The position numbers and the translations under genes were made by a program. This document shows, piece after piece, positions 8,884 through 17,400 of a stretch of DNA of 64,000 bases; within the stretch, counting starts at the first letter, position 1, and the number at the start of each line of letters is the position of its first letter. The stretch lies in assembly GCA_049889095.1 (NCBI GenBank), contig JBLJFK010000011.1; one strand, written 5' to 3'. The notes below the pieces were generated by a model. The model was given only the letters and a program-made list of their open reading frames with translations. It did no database searches and was not told the origin of the DNA. Source of the stretch: Ewingella sp049889095. GTDB lineage: Bacteria; Pseudomonadota; Gammaproteobacteria; Enterobacterales; Enterobacteriaceae.

Positions 8884-8945
8884 GGTGTAACTCCTTCTAT
8901 GAAGCGAGATAAATGAAGTCGCCACTGTTTCAAAGGCGTGGCATT
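8884..8945 (-). promoter_or_regulatory. ROSE-like RNA thermometer before ibpB
   Basis: In the ibpA-ibpB intergenic mRNA, a UCGCU sequence (plus-strand AGCGA at 8903-8907) lies just before AAGGAG and can pair with it in the U(U/C)GCU-type way that marks ROSE elements. An upstream hairpin GCCAC...GTGGC precedes it. In E. coli ibpB also has its own thermometer; equivalence here is inferred from the motif. Confidence 0.55.
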
Positions 8946-9006
8946 ACTGCTCCCTGACGGCGAGCAATGTTTTATCAAAAACGTTCTCTGTTATCTGCGG
9001 GCCGAA

Positions 9007-9417
9007 TTAACGTATATCGATGCGACGCGGCTTGGATGATTCCGGCACGACGCGTTCAAGATCGATGTAAAGCAAACCGTTCGCCAGATTGGCGGATTTA
9101 ATTTTAATATGTTCAGCCAGCTGGAATTTGCGCTCGAAATTGCGTTCGGCGATGCCCTGATATAAATAGGTACGTTCTGCTGCTGCGTCTTTATGAGCAC
9201 CTTTAACCAGTAACATATTATCCTGGGCGGTGATGTCCAACTCGGATTCAGCAAAACCGGCCACCGCAATAGCAATGCGGTAATGGTTTTCATCCACCAA
9301 TTCGACATTATAGGGAGGGTAACCACCACCCTGATTTTGTCCGGACTCAATTAAATTGAATAGTCGGTCGAAACCAATAGCAGAGCGGTATAATGGGGAT
9401 AAATCAAAATTACGCAT
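9007..9417 (-). CDS. ibpA: Small heat-shock protein IbpA
   Basis: A 136-residue alpha-crystallin small heat-shock protein (E. coli IbpA 137), partner of IbpB in binding inclusion bodies and unfolded proteins in the cytosol. The conserved MRNFDLSPLYRSAIGFDRLF opening fixes the start at 9417. The alpha-crystallin domain spans about residues 37-125, with AEHIKIKSANLANGLLYIDL and a C-terminal RRIDIR carrying the I-x-I contact. The Shine-Dalgarno AGGAG lies 8 nt upstream and is masked by a predicted thermometer hairpin. It is the first gene of the ibpAB operon, 123 bp before ibpB, and is driven by a sigma-32 promoter. Confidence 0.96.
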   Translation of the reverse strand: MRNFDLSPLYRSAIGFDRLFNLIESGQNQGGGYPPYNVELVDENHYRIAIAVAGFAESELDITAQDNMLLVKGAHKDAAAERTYLYQGIAERNFERKFQLAEHIKIKSANLANGLLYIDLERVVPESSKPRRIDIR

Positions 9418-9520
9418 GAGTGCTTCTCCTGACATGCAGCGAGTCGATTGTTATGACCTTCCCTCGGGACAGATCGGTGACGCGTCATACCCTTACGGCG
9501 TATGCTTTCCTGCGTCGTAT
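9418..9520 (-). promoter_or_regulatory. ROSE-type RNA thermometer in the ibpA 5' UTR
   Basis: The leader of about 100 nt contains UCGCU (plus-strand AGCGA at 9438-9442) placed seven nt before AGGAG (plus-strand CTCCT at 9426-9430), the hallmark of ROSE elements that hide the ribosome site at low temperature. An upstream hairpin (CATAC...GTATG) completes the usual multi-stem layout. Known for ibpA in enterobacteria; the fold here is read by eye. Confidence 0.75.
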
Positions 9521-9525
9521 GATAA

Positions 9526-9553
9526 AAATGGTGGTAGAAAAAAGAATTTCAAG
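9526..9553 (-). promoter_or_regulatory. Sigma-32 heat-shock promoter of ibpAB
   Basis: On the minus strand CTTGAAA (9547-9553) matches the RpoH -35 exactly, and CACCATTT (9526-9533) matches the CCCCATNT -10 with one change, at a 13-bp spacing. It sits about 110 bp upstream of ibpA. The remaining bases up to yidQ (9554-9823) show no further gene. Confidence 0.85.
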
Positions 9554-9823
9554 TCAGCACAAGAAAAAATCATGCCGACTAATGAAAATGTCGGGGAATC
9601 TAAACAATAGCGCCGTATAAGATATTTAGATCTTTCACAGCAGGCTATCCGTCGTCTCTTACACTATCATTCAGTGTCACCGGAGTTTAGCTAAGGCAGT
9701 AACTTCAGGCACAAAGCGAATAATTGAGACGACCACCACAGAGCCAAGTCTTGCTTTGTTAATTTTTTTGGCTGAGTGATATAAGTCACCTTTGACGATA
9801 AATCCTCAGTCCGACAGCATGAG

Positions 9824-10213
9824 ATGAGTCCGACCATGATGAAAACAGTTTTACTGCCGCTCGTGACAGGATGCGCTTTTTTATCGACCAGCGGCTGCTC
9901 CAGCGTAATGACTCATACCGGTGGGCATCAGGGATACTATCCCGGGTCACGCGCTGACGTAACGATGATTACAAGCGATGACACCAGTTGGGCAATGACG
10001 CCGCTGCTAATTATCGATCTGCCTTTCAGTGCGCTACTCGATACGCTGCTATTACCTTATGACTATTACCGTCAGGGAAATCAGAACACGCGGGATCGAA
10101 TCAAAGCCAGTGAAGAACATAACCTGGCGCTGAGCAACGGTGTGGATATCGACCACATCCCGCCGATGTCAGCGACGACACATTCGCAAAAATCGTCGAC
10201 CCATAAAAAATAG
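9824..10213 (+). CDS. yidQ: YidQ-like outer-membrane lipoprotein (DUF1375)
   Basis: A small lipoprotein, 129 residues from the first ATG. A hydrophobic signal peptide ends in STSGC-SSVMTHTGG, a lipobox with Cys as the modified residue; the mature part matches E. coli YidQ/YceK (YPGSRADVTMI, the DLPFSALLDTLLLPYD segment). Function is unknown; it is probably anchored in the outer membrane, since Ser follows the lipidated Cys. The start could instead be the ATG at 9836 (MMKTVLLP), which gives a more usual signal peptide. The order ibpA-yidQ-yidR is the same as in E. coli. Its 3' end converges on yidR with a 19-bp gap and no visible terminator. Confidence 0.85.
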   Translation: MSPTMMKTVLLPLVTGCAFLSTSGCSSVMTHTGGHQGYYPGSRADVTMITSDDTSWAMTPLLIIDLPFSALLDTLLLPYDYYRQGNQNTRDRIKASEEHNLALSNGVDIDHIPPMSATTHSQKSSTHKK

Positions 10214-10232
10214 TCAGTCGCCATTTGGCTGG

Positions 10233-11507
10233 TCAATCCTGGCCCTGGCGACTGGACGTGATGGCAATCTGGGCAAACTCTCCGTACTGACGCATAAAGG
10301 CCACCTTTTTGCCGTCGGGCGAAAAGACCACGGCATCCGCACAGGGTGCGATGTAGGTTCTTTCCGTCAGCCGCTGCATCCCCCCATTGTTCAATTCAAC
10401 GCGCATCACGCTGTTGTCACACACCAGTGCCAGCGATTTTCCGTCAGGACTCCAGCTGAACGCAGACTGAATGCCGGTCATCGTTTGGCTGATTTGTGTT
10501 GGTCTGCCCCCGTTCGGTGAAACCGTCCACAACTGGACCACATCCCGTTCATCCTTCATCAAAAATGCAATCTGCGCACCGTCGGGCGAAGCACGCAACC
10601 AGTGTCGCGGCTGCTGCGCGATACCTTTTTCAGTGAACGTAATACGTCGTTGTTTTACGCCAGCCGGTGAGGAAGGCATCGTTACGGCGGTTCCCTCAAG
10701 CGGTTTCGCCCCGGCCTGCAGGTAGTCACTGTCATTTTCGGGTAAGTCCACCACAAAAACTTCCGGGTGTTTTTCACCCGAAGCAGATTGCGTATCGCCC
10801 ATAAATGCAAGCGCCCAGCGCTGACGCCGGCCATCCGGTTTTTGATAGCCTTCCCGACCGATCCAGCTCTCTTCATAGGCACGGTTAATCTCGTCGCTAC
10901 CCGCCTGAGGTTCGGGTGTGGTCTGGCTGACCAGCACGCTGAAGTGGCTGCCGTCGTATTCGCGCGGATGATGTTTTGGAGGCACCACCGGATGACCAGA
11001 AATCGCCACGCCGACGTTACGCAGGTCTAGCGCCGGATCCCGTTCACGCAAAACGTGATCATTATAGGTAAAACTGAGGCGCGAACCGTCCGGGCTAAAA
11101 ACATGAACGTGCGTGCCGCCGCGCAGCGCACCGGACGTAAAAGGAGCGGTGATATCAAGGGCATCCAGCGTGACGGCCGGTGAACAAAGCGGCTCACTGA
11201 CAATCACGCCACGACGGTGATGAAAGTCGTACTGCCAGGTACTATCAGGATGTTCCGGGCCATGAATAAACGCGTAACGGGCAGGCTGGTCTGGGCTGAC
11301 CGTCGCCACCCCAACGTGCGCACCCTGTGTAGCCTGGTAAATCACCTGCACTTCGCCTGTTTCCACATTCACCCGCTCGATGGTTGAACCGGTAAATGAA
11401 CCGCCATGCGGACGGACATCGTAGACCAGCCACTGGCTGTCCGGCGTCCAGACATTGATGTTGGTTAACTGATGCCCGCGGGCGTCGAAAGTGAGTTGTT
11501 TTTCCAT
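10233..11507 (-). CDS. yidR: YidR, TolB-like beta-propeller protein (DUF3748)
   Basis: A protein of 424 residues similar to E. coli YidR, of unknown function. It shows repeated WD40/TolB-like PD40 units: WTPDSQWLVYD, VFSPDGSRLSFTYND, RASPDGAQIAFLMKD, SWSPDGKSLALVCD and VFSPDGKKVAFMRQ, which build a beta-propeller. No signal peptide is apparent, so a cytosolic location is likely despite the database habit of calling it a Tol-type transporter. The ATG at 11507 is chosen because of AAGG 8 nt upstream; a TTG at 11540 in frame would overlap the yidA stop. It is transcribed after yidA with only 29 bp between them. Confidence 0.85.
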   Translation of the reverse strand: MEKQLTFDARGHQLTNINVWTPDSQWLVYDVRPHGGSFTGSTIERVNVETGEVQVIYQATQGAHVGVATVSPDQPARYAFIHGPEHPDSTWQYDFHHRRGVIVSEPLCSPAVTLDALDITAPFTSGALRGGTHVHVFSPDGSRLSFTYNDHVLRERDPALDLRNVGVAISGHPVVPPKHHPREYDGSHFSVLVSQTTPEPQAGSDEINRAYEESWIGREGYQKPDGRRQRWALAFMGDTQSASGEKHPEVFVVDLPENDSDYLQAGAKPLEGTAVTMPSSPAGVKQRRITFTEKGIAQQPRHWLRASPDGAQIAFLMKDERDVVQLWTVSPNGGRPTQISQTMTGIQSAFSWSPDGKSLALVCDNSVMRVELNNGGMQRLTERTYIAPCADAVVFSPDGKKVAFMRQYGEFAQIAITSSRQGQD

Positions 11508-11536
11508 CGCTACAACCTTCTCCTTTTGGGCACCGT

Positions 11537-12352
11537 TCAAACGTTCAGAACAAATTTCTCAATCGCAAAAGCCACACCGTCTTCCATATTGGTTTTGGTC
11601 ACAAACTGGCTGACCGCTTTTACGCTGTCCAGCGCGTTGCCCATCGCCACACCCATACCGGCGTACTCGAGCATAGCAATGTCATTTTCCTGATCGCCCA
11701 AGGTCATCACATTTTCGCGTGGTATCCCCAGTTTGGTGGCCAGCGTTTTAACGCCTTCCCCTTTATTCACTCGTTTATCGAGGATTTCGAGATAATAAGG
11801 CGAGCTTTTCATGATGGTATAACGTTCTTTCGCCTCGGCAGGGATTTGCGTGATAGCCTGGTCGAGCAATTCAGGATGGTCAATCATCATCACTTTCGGG
11901 AAGATTAACGACGCATCCATTTCCTCTGCCGGGCAGAAATGCAGCGGGATGCCGGTGATGGAAGATTCATGCACGCTGTACTGGCTGATGTCGCGGTTGG
12001 CGGTGAAAAGATCGGTTTTAGTCAGCGCATGGAAGTGTACACCAAGCTCACGTGATAACTTTTCCATGTAATGATAATCGTCAATCTTGAGAGCTATTTC
12101 GGCAATCACGCCGCCATCTTGCGCATCATGTACCAAAGCACCGTTATTCGTAATGCAATAACAGCCCACTTGTTGCAGATCTAGCTCTTGTAGATAACGC
12201 TGCACGCCGATAAAAGGGCGGCCAGTCGCCAGTACAATTTGCACCCCTTTTTTGCGGGCCGCTGCGAGAGCCTGTTTCACGGCGGGAGTAACTTCATGCT
12301 GCGGATTGAGCAACGTGCCATCCATATCAATTGCAATTAATTCAATAGCCAT
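11537..12352 (-). CDS. yidA: Cof-type HAD sugar phosphatase YidA
   Basis: A 271-residue cytosolic haloacid-dehalogenase phosphatase (E. coli YidA 270), active on sugar phosphates such as erythrose 4-phosphate and alpha-glucose 1-phosphate in E. coli. Motif I is DMDGTLLNP (Asp9 nucleophile, Asp11 acid/base), motif II is LATGRP, motif III includes KGEGVKTLA and motif IV is GDQENDIAMLE. The large type-IIB cap lies between motifs II and III. It is followed by yidR in the same direction, and separated from gyrB by a terminator and an ERIC repeat. E. coli has yidB between gyrB and yidA; no such gene is present here. Confidence 0.95.
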   Translation of the reverse strand: MAIELIAIDMDGTLLNPQHEVTPAVKQALAAARKKGVQIVLATGRPFIGVQRYLQELDLQQVGCYCITNNGALVHDAQDGGVIAEIALKIDDYHYMEKLSRELGVHFHALTKTDLFTANRDISQYSVHESSITGIPLHFCPAEEMDASLIFPKVMMIDHPELLDQAITQIPAEAKERYTIMKSSPYYLEILDKRVNKGEGVKTLATKLGIPRENVMTLGDQENDIAMLEYAGMGVAMGNALDSVKAVSQFVTKTNMEDGVAFAIEKFVLNV

Positions 12353-12437
12353 AGCATCCTCAAAGTTTAAATAATCTTTCTCAATGCTAACGCGACTTAC
12401 TACGGCAAAACCAGCCTGATTCGCAACAGACCGCGGA

Positions 12438-12471
12438 TAAAAAAAATCCGAAGCGATTTCTCACTCCGGAT
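12438..12471 (-). terminator. Rho-independent terminator downstream of gyrB
   Basis: On the minus strand an 8-bp stem (ATCCGGAG / CTTCGGAT, one G-U) with a 10-nt loop is followed by eight T residues. It lies beyond the ERIC element and ends the dnaA-dnaN-recF-gyrB transcript before yidA. Confidence 0.85.
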
Positions 12472-12478
12472 CCATTAC

Positions 12479-12623
12479 TACCCAAAATCATTCGAGTCGC
12501 CTAGAGGCGCCTACTTTTAGTATATCAACGCGGCCACTGAATGAACCCCGGGAGCTTACACAGGTAAGTGACCGGGGTAAATGAAAGCAACCAACGCAGT
12601 GACAGCTTGAAGGATGACGGGTA
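12479..12623. repeat. ERIC repeat (enterobacterial repetitive intergenic consensus)
   Basis: About 145 bp from TACCCAAAATCATTCGAG to GATGACGGGTA. The central part (GGGAGCTTAC, GGTAAGTGACCGGGG) matches the well-known ERIC core targeted in ERIC typing, with a long imperfect palindrome: CCCCGG/CCGGGG enclosing CTTAC/GTAAG. It is longer than the usual 127 bp, with extra sequence in the left arm around 12511-12532. Its right end touches the gyrB stop codon at 12624, so it is transcribed as part of the gyrB 3' end. Confidence 0.88.
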
Positions 12624-15038
12624 TTAGATATCGATGTTGGCCGCTTTCAATGCGTTATCTTCGATAAAGGCGCGACGAGGTTCAACGGCATCACCCATCA
12701 GGGTGGTAAACAGCTGATCCGCAGCAATAGCATCTCTGATGGTTACGCGCAGCATACGGCGTTGTTCCGGATCCATGGTGGTTTCCCACAGCTGATCGGG
12801 GTTCATTTCGCCCAAGCCTTTGTAACGCTGTACCGAAAGACCGCGACGCGACTCTTTCACCAGCCATTCCAGTGCTTGTTCAAAGCTGAGGATTGGCTGA
12901 CGGCGTTCACCACGTTCGATGAAGGCATCTTCTTCGATCAGGCCGCGCAGTTTTTCACCCAGCGTACAGAGTTTGCGGTATTCGCCACCGTTAACGAAGT
13001 CGAAGTCGAGATCGTAATCGGTATCCACACCGTGTGTACGAATGCGCAGAACCGGTTCAAATATCTGACGTTCGCGGTTTTCACGCACAATCGCACTGTA
13101 GTTGCTGCCGTGCTGCTCTTTTTCGTTCAGCATAGCCACCAGGGATTCCATCCAAGCCTGAACGACAACCTGATCGTTGAGATCGGCTCCCTTCAGCGTT
13201 GGTTGGTAAACCAGACAGTTCAACAGAGCACGCGGGAAGCGGCGCTCCATGCGGCCAATCATTTTCTGCACACCGTAATGTTCGGCAACCAGTTTTTCCA
13301 GTGCTTCACCCGCCAGCGCCGGAGCGTGGGCATTGGTGTGCAGCGTGGCGCCGTCCATTGCGATGGAGATCTGGTACTGGTCCATCGCTTCGTCATCTTT
13401 AATATACTGTTCTTGCTTGCCTTTTTTGACTTTATACAGCGGTGGCTGGGCGATATACACGTGGCCACGCTCAATAATTTCAGGCATCTGACGGAAGAAG
13501 AAAGTCAGCAGCAAAGTACGGATGTGAGAACCATCGACGTCGGCATCGGTCATGATGATGATGCTGTGGTAGCGCAGTTTATCCGGGTTGTATTCGTCAC
13601 GGCCAATGCCGCAACCAAGCGCAGTGATCAGCGTGGCAACTTCCTGCGAAGAGAGCATTTTGTCGAAACGCGCTTTCTCAACGTTGAGGATTTTACCTTT
13701 TAGCGGCAAGATCGCCTGGTTCTTACGGTTACGGCCCTGTTTTGCTGAGCCGCCCGCTGAGTCCCCTTCCACTAAGTACAGTTCGGAATGGGCCGGGTCG
13801 CGTTCCTGGCAGTCAGCCAGTTTGCCCGGCAAACCTGCCAGGTCCAACGCACCTTTGCGGCGGGTCATTTCACGGGCTTTACGTGCTGCTTCTCGGGCAC
13901 GGGCCGCATCAATGATTTTCCCGACTACGATTTTCGCGTCGCCCGGGTTTTCCAACAGATAATCAACCAGTTTCTCGTTCATCAATGACTCAACGGCGGT
14001 CTTCACTTCGGAAGAAACCAGTTTGTCTTTGGTCTGAGAAGAGAACTTAGGATCCGGCACTTTTACCGAAACAACGGCGATCAGACCTTCACGGGCATCA
14101 TCACCGGTGGCGCTGATTTTGGATTTTTTGCTGTAGCCTTCTTTATCCATATACGCATTGAGCGTACGGGTCATCGCAGAACGGAAACCGACCAGATGGG
14201 TGCCGCCGTCGCGCTGAGGGATATTGTTGGTAAAGCAGTAAATATTTTCCTGGAAACCATCATTCCACTGCAGCGCCACTTCCACACCGATATCGTCTTT
14301 CACGGTGGAGAAATAGAACACTGTAGGATGGATCGGGTTTTTGTTCTTGCTCAGGTACTCTACGAACGCTTTGATACCGCCTTCGTAATGGAAGTGATCG
14401 TTCTTTCCGTCACGCTTGTCCAGCAGACGGATCGCCACGCCGGAGTTCAGGAATGACAGTTCGCGCAAGCGCTTAGCCAGAATCTCATACTCAAATTCTG
14501 TGTTATTGGTAAAGGTGTTAAAGCTAGGCCAGAAGCGCACGGTGGTGCCGGTTGCTTCGGTTTCACCGACCACTTTTAACGGATTCTGCGGTTCGCCGTG
14601 CATATAAGTTTGCTCATGCACTTTGCCTTCGCGGCGGATAACCAACTCAAGTTTTTCCGACAGGGCGTTAACGACGGAAACACCCACGCCATGAAGACCG
14701 CCAGACACTTTGTACGAGTTATCATCAAATTTACCGCCGGCATGCAGAACGGTCATGATGACCTGGGCAGCGGAAACGCCCTCTTCCTCATGAATACCGG
14801 TTGGAATACCACGGCCATCATCCTGAACGGAGACAGAGTTATCTGCGTGGATCGTGACTTGAATCTCTTTACAGTGGCCAGCCAGGGCTTCGTCGATAGC
14901 GTTGTCCACAACCTCGAATACCATGTGGTGCAGACCAGTGCCGTCATCGGTATCGCCGATATACATGCCGGGGCGCTTACGCACCGCGTCCAGCCCTTTT
15001 AATACCTTGATACTTGAGGAGTCATAAGTATTCGACAT
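12624..15038 (-). CDS. gyrB: DNA gyrase subunit B
   Basis: An 804-residue ATPase subunit of DNA gyrase, the same length as in E. coli; with GyrA it introduces negative supercoils. The GHKL ATP-binding domain (residues 1-220) has FEVVDNAIDEALAGH with catalytic Glu42 and Mg-ligand Asn46, and DDGRGIP. The transducer domain follows, then the TOPRIM domain with LVEGDSAGGSAKQGRNR and MTDADVDGSH (metal-binding acidic residues), and the QRYKGLGEMNPDQLWETTM C-terminal motif. The ATG at 15038 (MSNTYDSSSIKVLKG) matches the E. coli start; an in-frame TTG one codon upstream is ignored. Last gene of the dnaA-dnaN-recF-gyrB operon, 19 bp after recF. Confidence 0.98.
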   Translation of the reverse strand: MSNTYDSSSIKVLKGLDAVRKRPGMYIGDTDDGTGLHHMVFEVVDNAIDEALAGHCKEIQVTIHADNSVSVQDDGRGIPTGIHEEEGVSAAQVIMTVLHAGGKFDDNSYKVSGGLHGVGVSVVNALSEKLELVIRREGKVHEQTYMHGEPQNPLKVVGETEATGTTVRFWPSFNTFTNNTEFEYEILAKRLRELSFLNSGVAIRLLDKRDGKNDHFHYEGGIKAFVEYLSKNKNPIHPTVFYFSTVKDDIGVEVALQWNDGFQENIYCFTNNIPQRDGGTHLVGFRSAMTRTLNAYMDKEGYSKKSKISATGDDAREGLIAVVSVKVPDPKFSSQTKDKLVSSEVKTAVESLMNEKLVDYLLENPGDAKIVVGKIIDAARAREAARKAREMTRRKGALDLAGLPGKLADCQERDPAHSELYLVEGDSAGGSAKQGRNRKNQAILPLKGKILNVEKARFDKMLSSQEVATLITALGCGIGRDEYNPDKLRYHSIIIMTDADVDGSHIRTLLLTFFFRQMPEIIERGHVYIAQPPLYKVKKGKQEQYIKDDEAMDQYQISIAMDGATLHTNAHAPALAGEALEKLVAEHYGVQKMIGRMERRFPRALLNCLVYQPTLKGADLNDQVVVQAWMESLVAMLNEKEQHGSNYSAIVRENRERQIFEPVLRIRTHGVDTDYDLDFDFVNGGEYRKLCTLGEKLRGLIEEDAFIERGERRQPILSFEQALEWLVKESRRGLSVQRYKGLGEMNPDQLWETTMDPEQRRMLRVTIRDAIAADQLFTTLMGDAVEPRRAFIEDNALKAANIDI

Positions 15039-15057
15039 CAACGTTTCTCGCTCATTT

Positions 15058-16146
15058 TTAGTCCTGTGATAGAACGGCTATTTTACCCTGTTCCACGCGG
15101 AACATCTTGCCCTTTTCACCCATCATATCGGTAACTTGCTCAACGCCGATAGCGCTGACAAATACCTGTGCCTGGGTGGCTTTTAGGCGATCAGCCAGCA
15201 ACCGACGTCGGTCGGCGTCCAGCTCGGAGGCAAAATCGTCAAGAAGATACAGGCAACGCCGCCCGCTCTGTCGGGTGAGAAACTCACCCTGCGCTAACCG
15301 AAGCGCGCACATCAATAATTTCAACTGGCCGCGTGACAGCAAATCTTCCACCGGCGTACCATCGGCACGGATACGAAAATCGGCTTTATGCGGGCCAGAT
15401 GCGGTATAGGTCAAGGCTCTGTCACGTTCAAAATTACGTTCCAGCAGCTCGCCGTATTCAGTCTCTTTGTCCCATCCACGCTGGAAAGAGAAGCTGAGGG
15501 CGAACTCCGGCAGGAACTGCGCACAGGTCGCGCTGATATCAGCCGCGATTGCATCGCTGTAAGCCGCCCGCCATTCGCTGATGCGCTCGGCTAACGGAAT
15601 CAACTCCTGATCCCAGGCACGAATTTGCGCATAACGACTCACCTGACGCAGCGCGGCGTTGCGCTGCTTGAGTAATCTTCGCAGATTGCTCCAGGCGATA
15701 AAAAAACCGGGGTCATGGTGGAAACAACCCCAGTCGAGAAACGCCCGCCGGTACTTCGGTCCACCATTGAGCAGGGTGAAGCCTTCGGGTGTAATAAGTT
15801 GCATTGGCAGCATCTGCGCCAGCTCCGAGACTTTATGCCCGTCGCTGCCATCAATACGTACCTTGCTGTCTCCTTGCCGGCTTTTACTTAAGCCCACAGA
15901 AATTTCACGCTCGCCGCCGTCATCAATACGGCCATGCAGAATAAATTCAGCCTGATCGTGACGGATAACCCGGCCGGCCTGCAAACTGCGAAAAGCACGC
16001 CCGTGCCCAAGCGTATATATCGCTTCCAGCACGCTGGTTTTACCGCTGCCATTGGGGCCGACCAGAAAATTGAAACCGGGGGACGGATCTACATCCGCCG
16101 CCTCGATGTTGCGGAAATCTTTTATCAGTAAGCGCGTTAAGGCCAT
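15058..16146 (-). CDS. recF: DNA replication and repair protein RecF
   Basis: A 362-residue SMC/ABC-like ATPase (E. coli 357) that helps RecO and RecR load RecA at single-strand gaps. The Walker A motif GPNGSGKTS is at residues 30-38; the ABC signature is in LLSRGQLKLLMCAL (about 270-283), and Walker B YLLDDFASELD follows. It is the third gene of the dnaA operon. Unlike E. coli, where dnaN and recF abut, here 149 bp with a palindromic element separate them, so translational coupling to dnaN is probably lost. Confidence 0.97.
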   Translation of the reverse strand: MALTRLLIKDFRNIEAADVDPSPGFNFLVGPNGSGKTSVLEAIYTLGHGRAFRSLQAGRVIRHDQAEFILHGRIDDGGEREISVGLSKSRQGDSKVRIDGSDGHKVSELAQMLPMQLITPEGFTLLNGGPKYRRAFLDWGCFHHDPGFFIAWSNLRRLLKQRNAALRQVSRYAQIRAWDQELIPLAERISEWRAAYSDAIAADISATCAQFLPEFALSFSFQRGWDKETEYGELLERNFERDRALTYTASGPHKADFRIRADGTPVEDLLSRGQLKLLMCALRLAQGEFLTRQSGRRCLYLLDDFASELDADRRRLLADRLKATQAQVFVSAIGVEQVTDMMGEKGKMFRVEQGKIAVLSQD

Positions 16147-16176
16147 CTAAACCAATTCCAGGGCGTAATCGTCGCA

Positions 16177-16279
16177 GTCAGTTTGCGTGCGGACAGCGCG
16201 CAGTAAACGGAGCGTACTCAAGTACGTGAGCCATTTATTTTTTATAAAAAAGACGAGCACTGCCCAATCGCAAAATGAC
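16177..16279. repeat. ERIC-cored palindromic element between dnaN and recF
   Basis: Outer arms of 23 nt at 16177-16199 and 16257-16279 pair at 17 of 23 positions. Inside is a perfect hairpin CGTACT-CA-AGTACG (16213-16226). The core GGAGCGTACTCAAGTACGTG resembles the ERIC core at 12551-12570 (GGAGCNTACNCANGTANGTG). It looks like a miniature palindromic insertion (MITE-like) related to ERIC or to other Yersiniaceae palindromic repeats. Family membership is inferred by eye. Confidence 0.6.
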
Positions 16280-16295
16280 AAGTAAGATAGCCCGA

Positions 16296-17396
16296 TCACA
16301 GCCTCATTGGCATGACGACATAGGCCGCAGACTGGCTGGCCGCATCTTCGATCTGCACGCTTGATACGGAATCGGTCAGCAGCAGATTAACGTCTTCGCA
16401 CTTCAGTGCATTGAGGACATCCAGTACATAACTGACGTTGAAGCCAATTTCCATTTCGGTGCCATCGTAACCCACGTCCAGAATCTCTTCCGCTTCTTCC
16501 TGTTCAGGATTATTCGCCGTGATTTTCAGTTGGTTGTGGCTGACATATAAACGCACACCGCGGAACTTCTCATTAGAGAGGATCGCTGCACGGGCGAAAG
16601 CCTGTTTAAGCAGGTCGCAACCGGCTTGCAAAGTTTTGTCGGGATTCTTCGGCAATACGCGGCGATAATCAGGAAAACGACCATCAACCAGCTTGGATGT
16701 AAAGATGAAGTCACCGACGTGAGCACGAATGTTGTTGCTGCCGATTTGCAGCTGCAACAGGGCTTCACCGCCGTCGAGCAGACGCACCAGTTCCATCACA
16801 CCTTTGCGCGGCACGATCACCGAATGCGATGGCAAAGACTGGCCGATAGGCATAGAACAGACCGCCAAACGGTGACCATCGGTAGCAACGGTACGCAGTT
16901 CTTCACCTTCGGTTTCGAACAACATGCCATTTAAGTAGTAACGAACGTCCTGATGCGCCATGGAAAACTGAGTGGCTTCTATCAGACGTTTTAACGTTGC
17001 CTGGGGCAGTGTGAATTCGACTTCACTTTGCCAGTCGTCGAGGTTAGGGAAATCCGTTGCTGGTAAGGTCGATAGCGAGAAACGGCTGCGGCCGGAACGA
17101 ACCAGCATCCGGTCGCCGTCCAGTGCCACGGAAATTTCCGCACCGTCTGGCAAACCACGGCAGATATCAAAGAATTTGCGCGCCGGTACGGTGGTCGCGC
17201 CCGCTTCATGGGGTTGGGACAGGGCCACTTTCGCCACCATCTCCATTTCCAGATCGGTTCCGGTCAGCAACAGCGAACCCTCAGTAACCTGCAATAACAG
17301 GTTGCCGAGAATAGGCAGCGTTGGTCGTCCACCCAGCGGGCTACTGACCTGTTGCAGCGGTTTTAGCAAATGCTCACGTTCAACAATAAATTTCAT
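16296..17396 (-). CDS. dnaN: DNA polymerase III beta subunit (sliding clamp)
   Basis: A 366-residue protein, the same length as the E. coli clamp. Two copies form the ring that tethers polymerase III and other DNA enzymes to DNA. It shows three clamp folds of about 120 residues each. Conserved pieces include MKFIVEREHLLKPLQQVSSPLGGRPTLPILGNL split over the first fold, KFFDICRGLP, YYLNGMLFE, GVRLYVSHNQLKITANNPEQ and the C-terminal YVVMPMRL that forms the peptide-binding pocket (Met-Pro-Met-Arg-Leu). It follows dnaA by only 4 bp, consistent with co-transcription. Confidence 0.98.
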   Translation of the reverse strand: MKFIVEREHLLKPLQQVSSPLGGRPTLPILGNLLLQVTEGSLLLTGTDLEMEMVAKVALSQPHEAGATTVPARKFFDICRGLPDGAEISVALDGDRMLVRSGRSRFSLSTLPATDFPNLDDWQSEVEFTLPQATLKRLIEATQFSMAHQDVRYYLNGMLFETEGEELRTVATDGHRLAVCSMPIGQSLPSHSVIVPRKGVMELVRLLDGGEALLQLQIGSNNIRAHVGDFIFTSKLVDGRFPDYRRVLPKNPDKTLQAGCDLLKQAFARAAILSNEKFRGVRLYVSHNQLKITANNPEQEEAEEILDVGYDGTEMEIGFNVSYVLDVLNALKCEDVNLLLTDSVSSVQIEDAASQSAAYVVMPMRL

Positions 17397-17400
17397 AGCG

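Noticed and set aside
9356..9610. Small plus-strand frames opposite the ibpA start and leader
   Set aside because: They overlap the sigma-32 promoter and the thermometer of ibpA and have no ribosome site.
12762..13703. A 313-codon open frame opposite gyrB
   Set aside because: Antisense shadow of gyrB with no start signal and no family resemblance.
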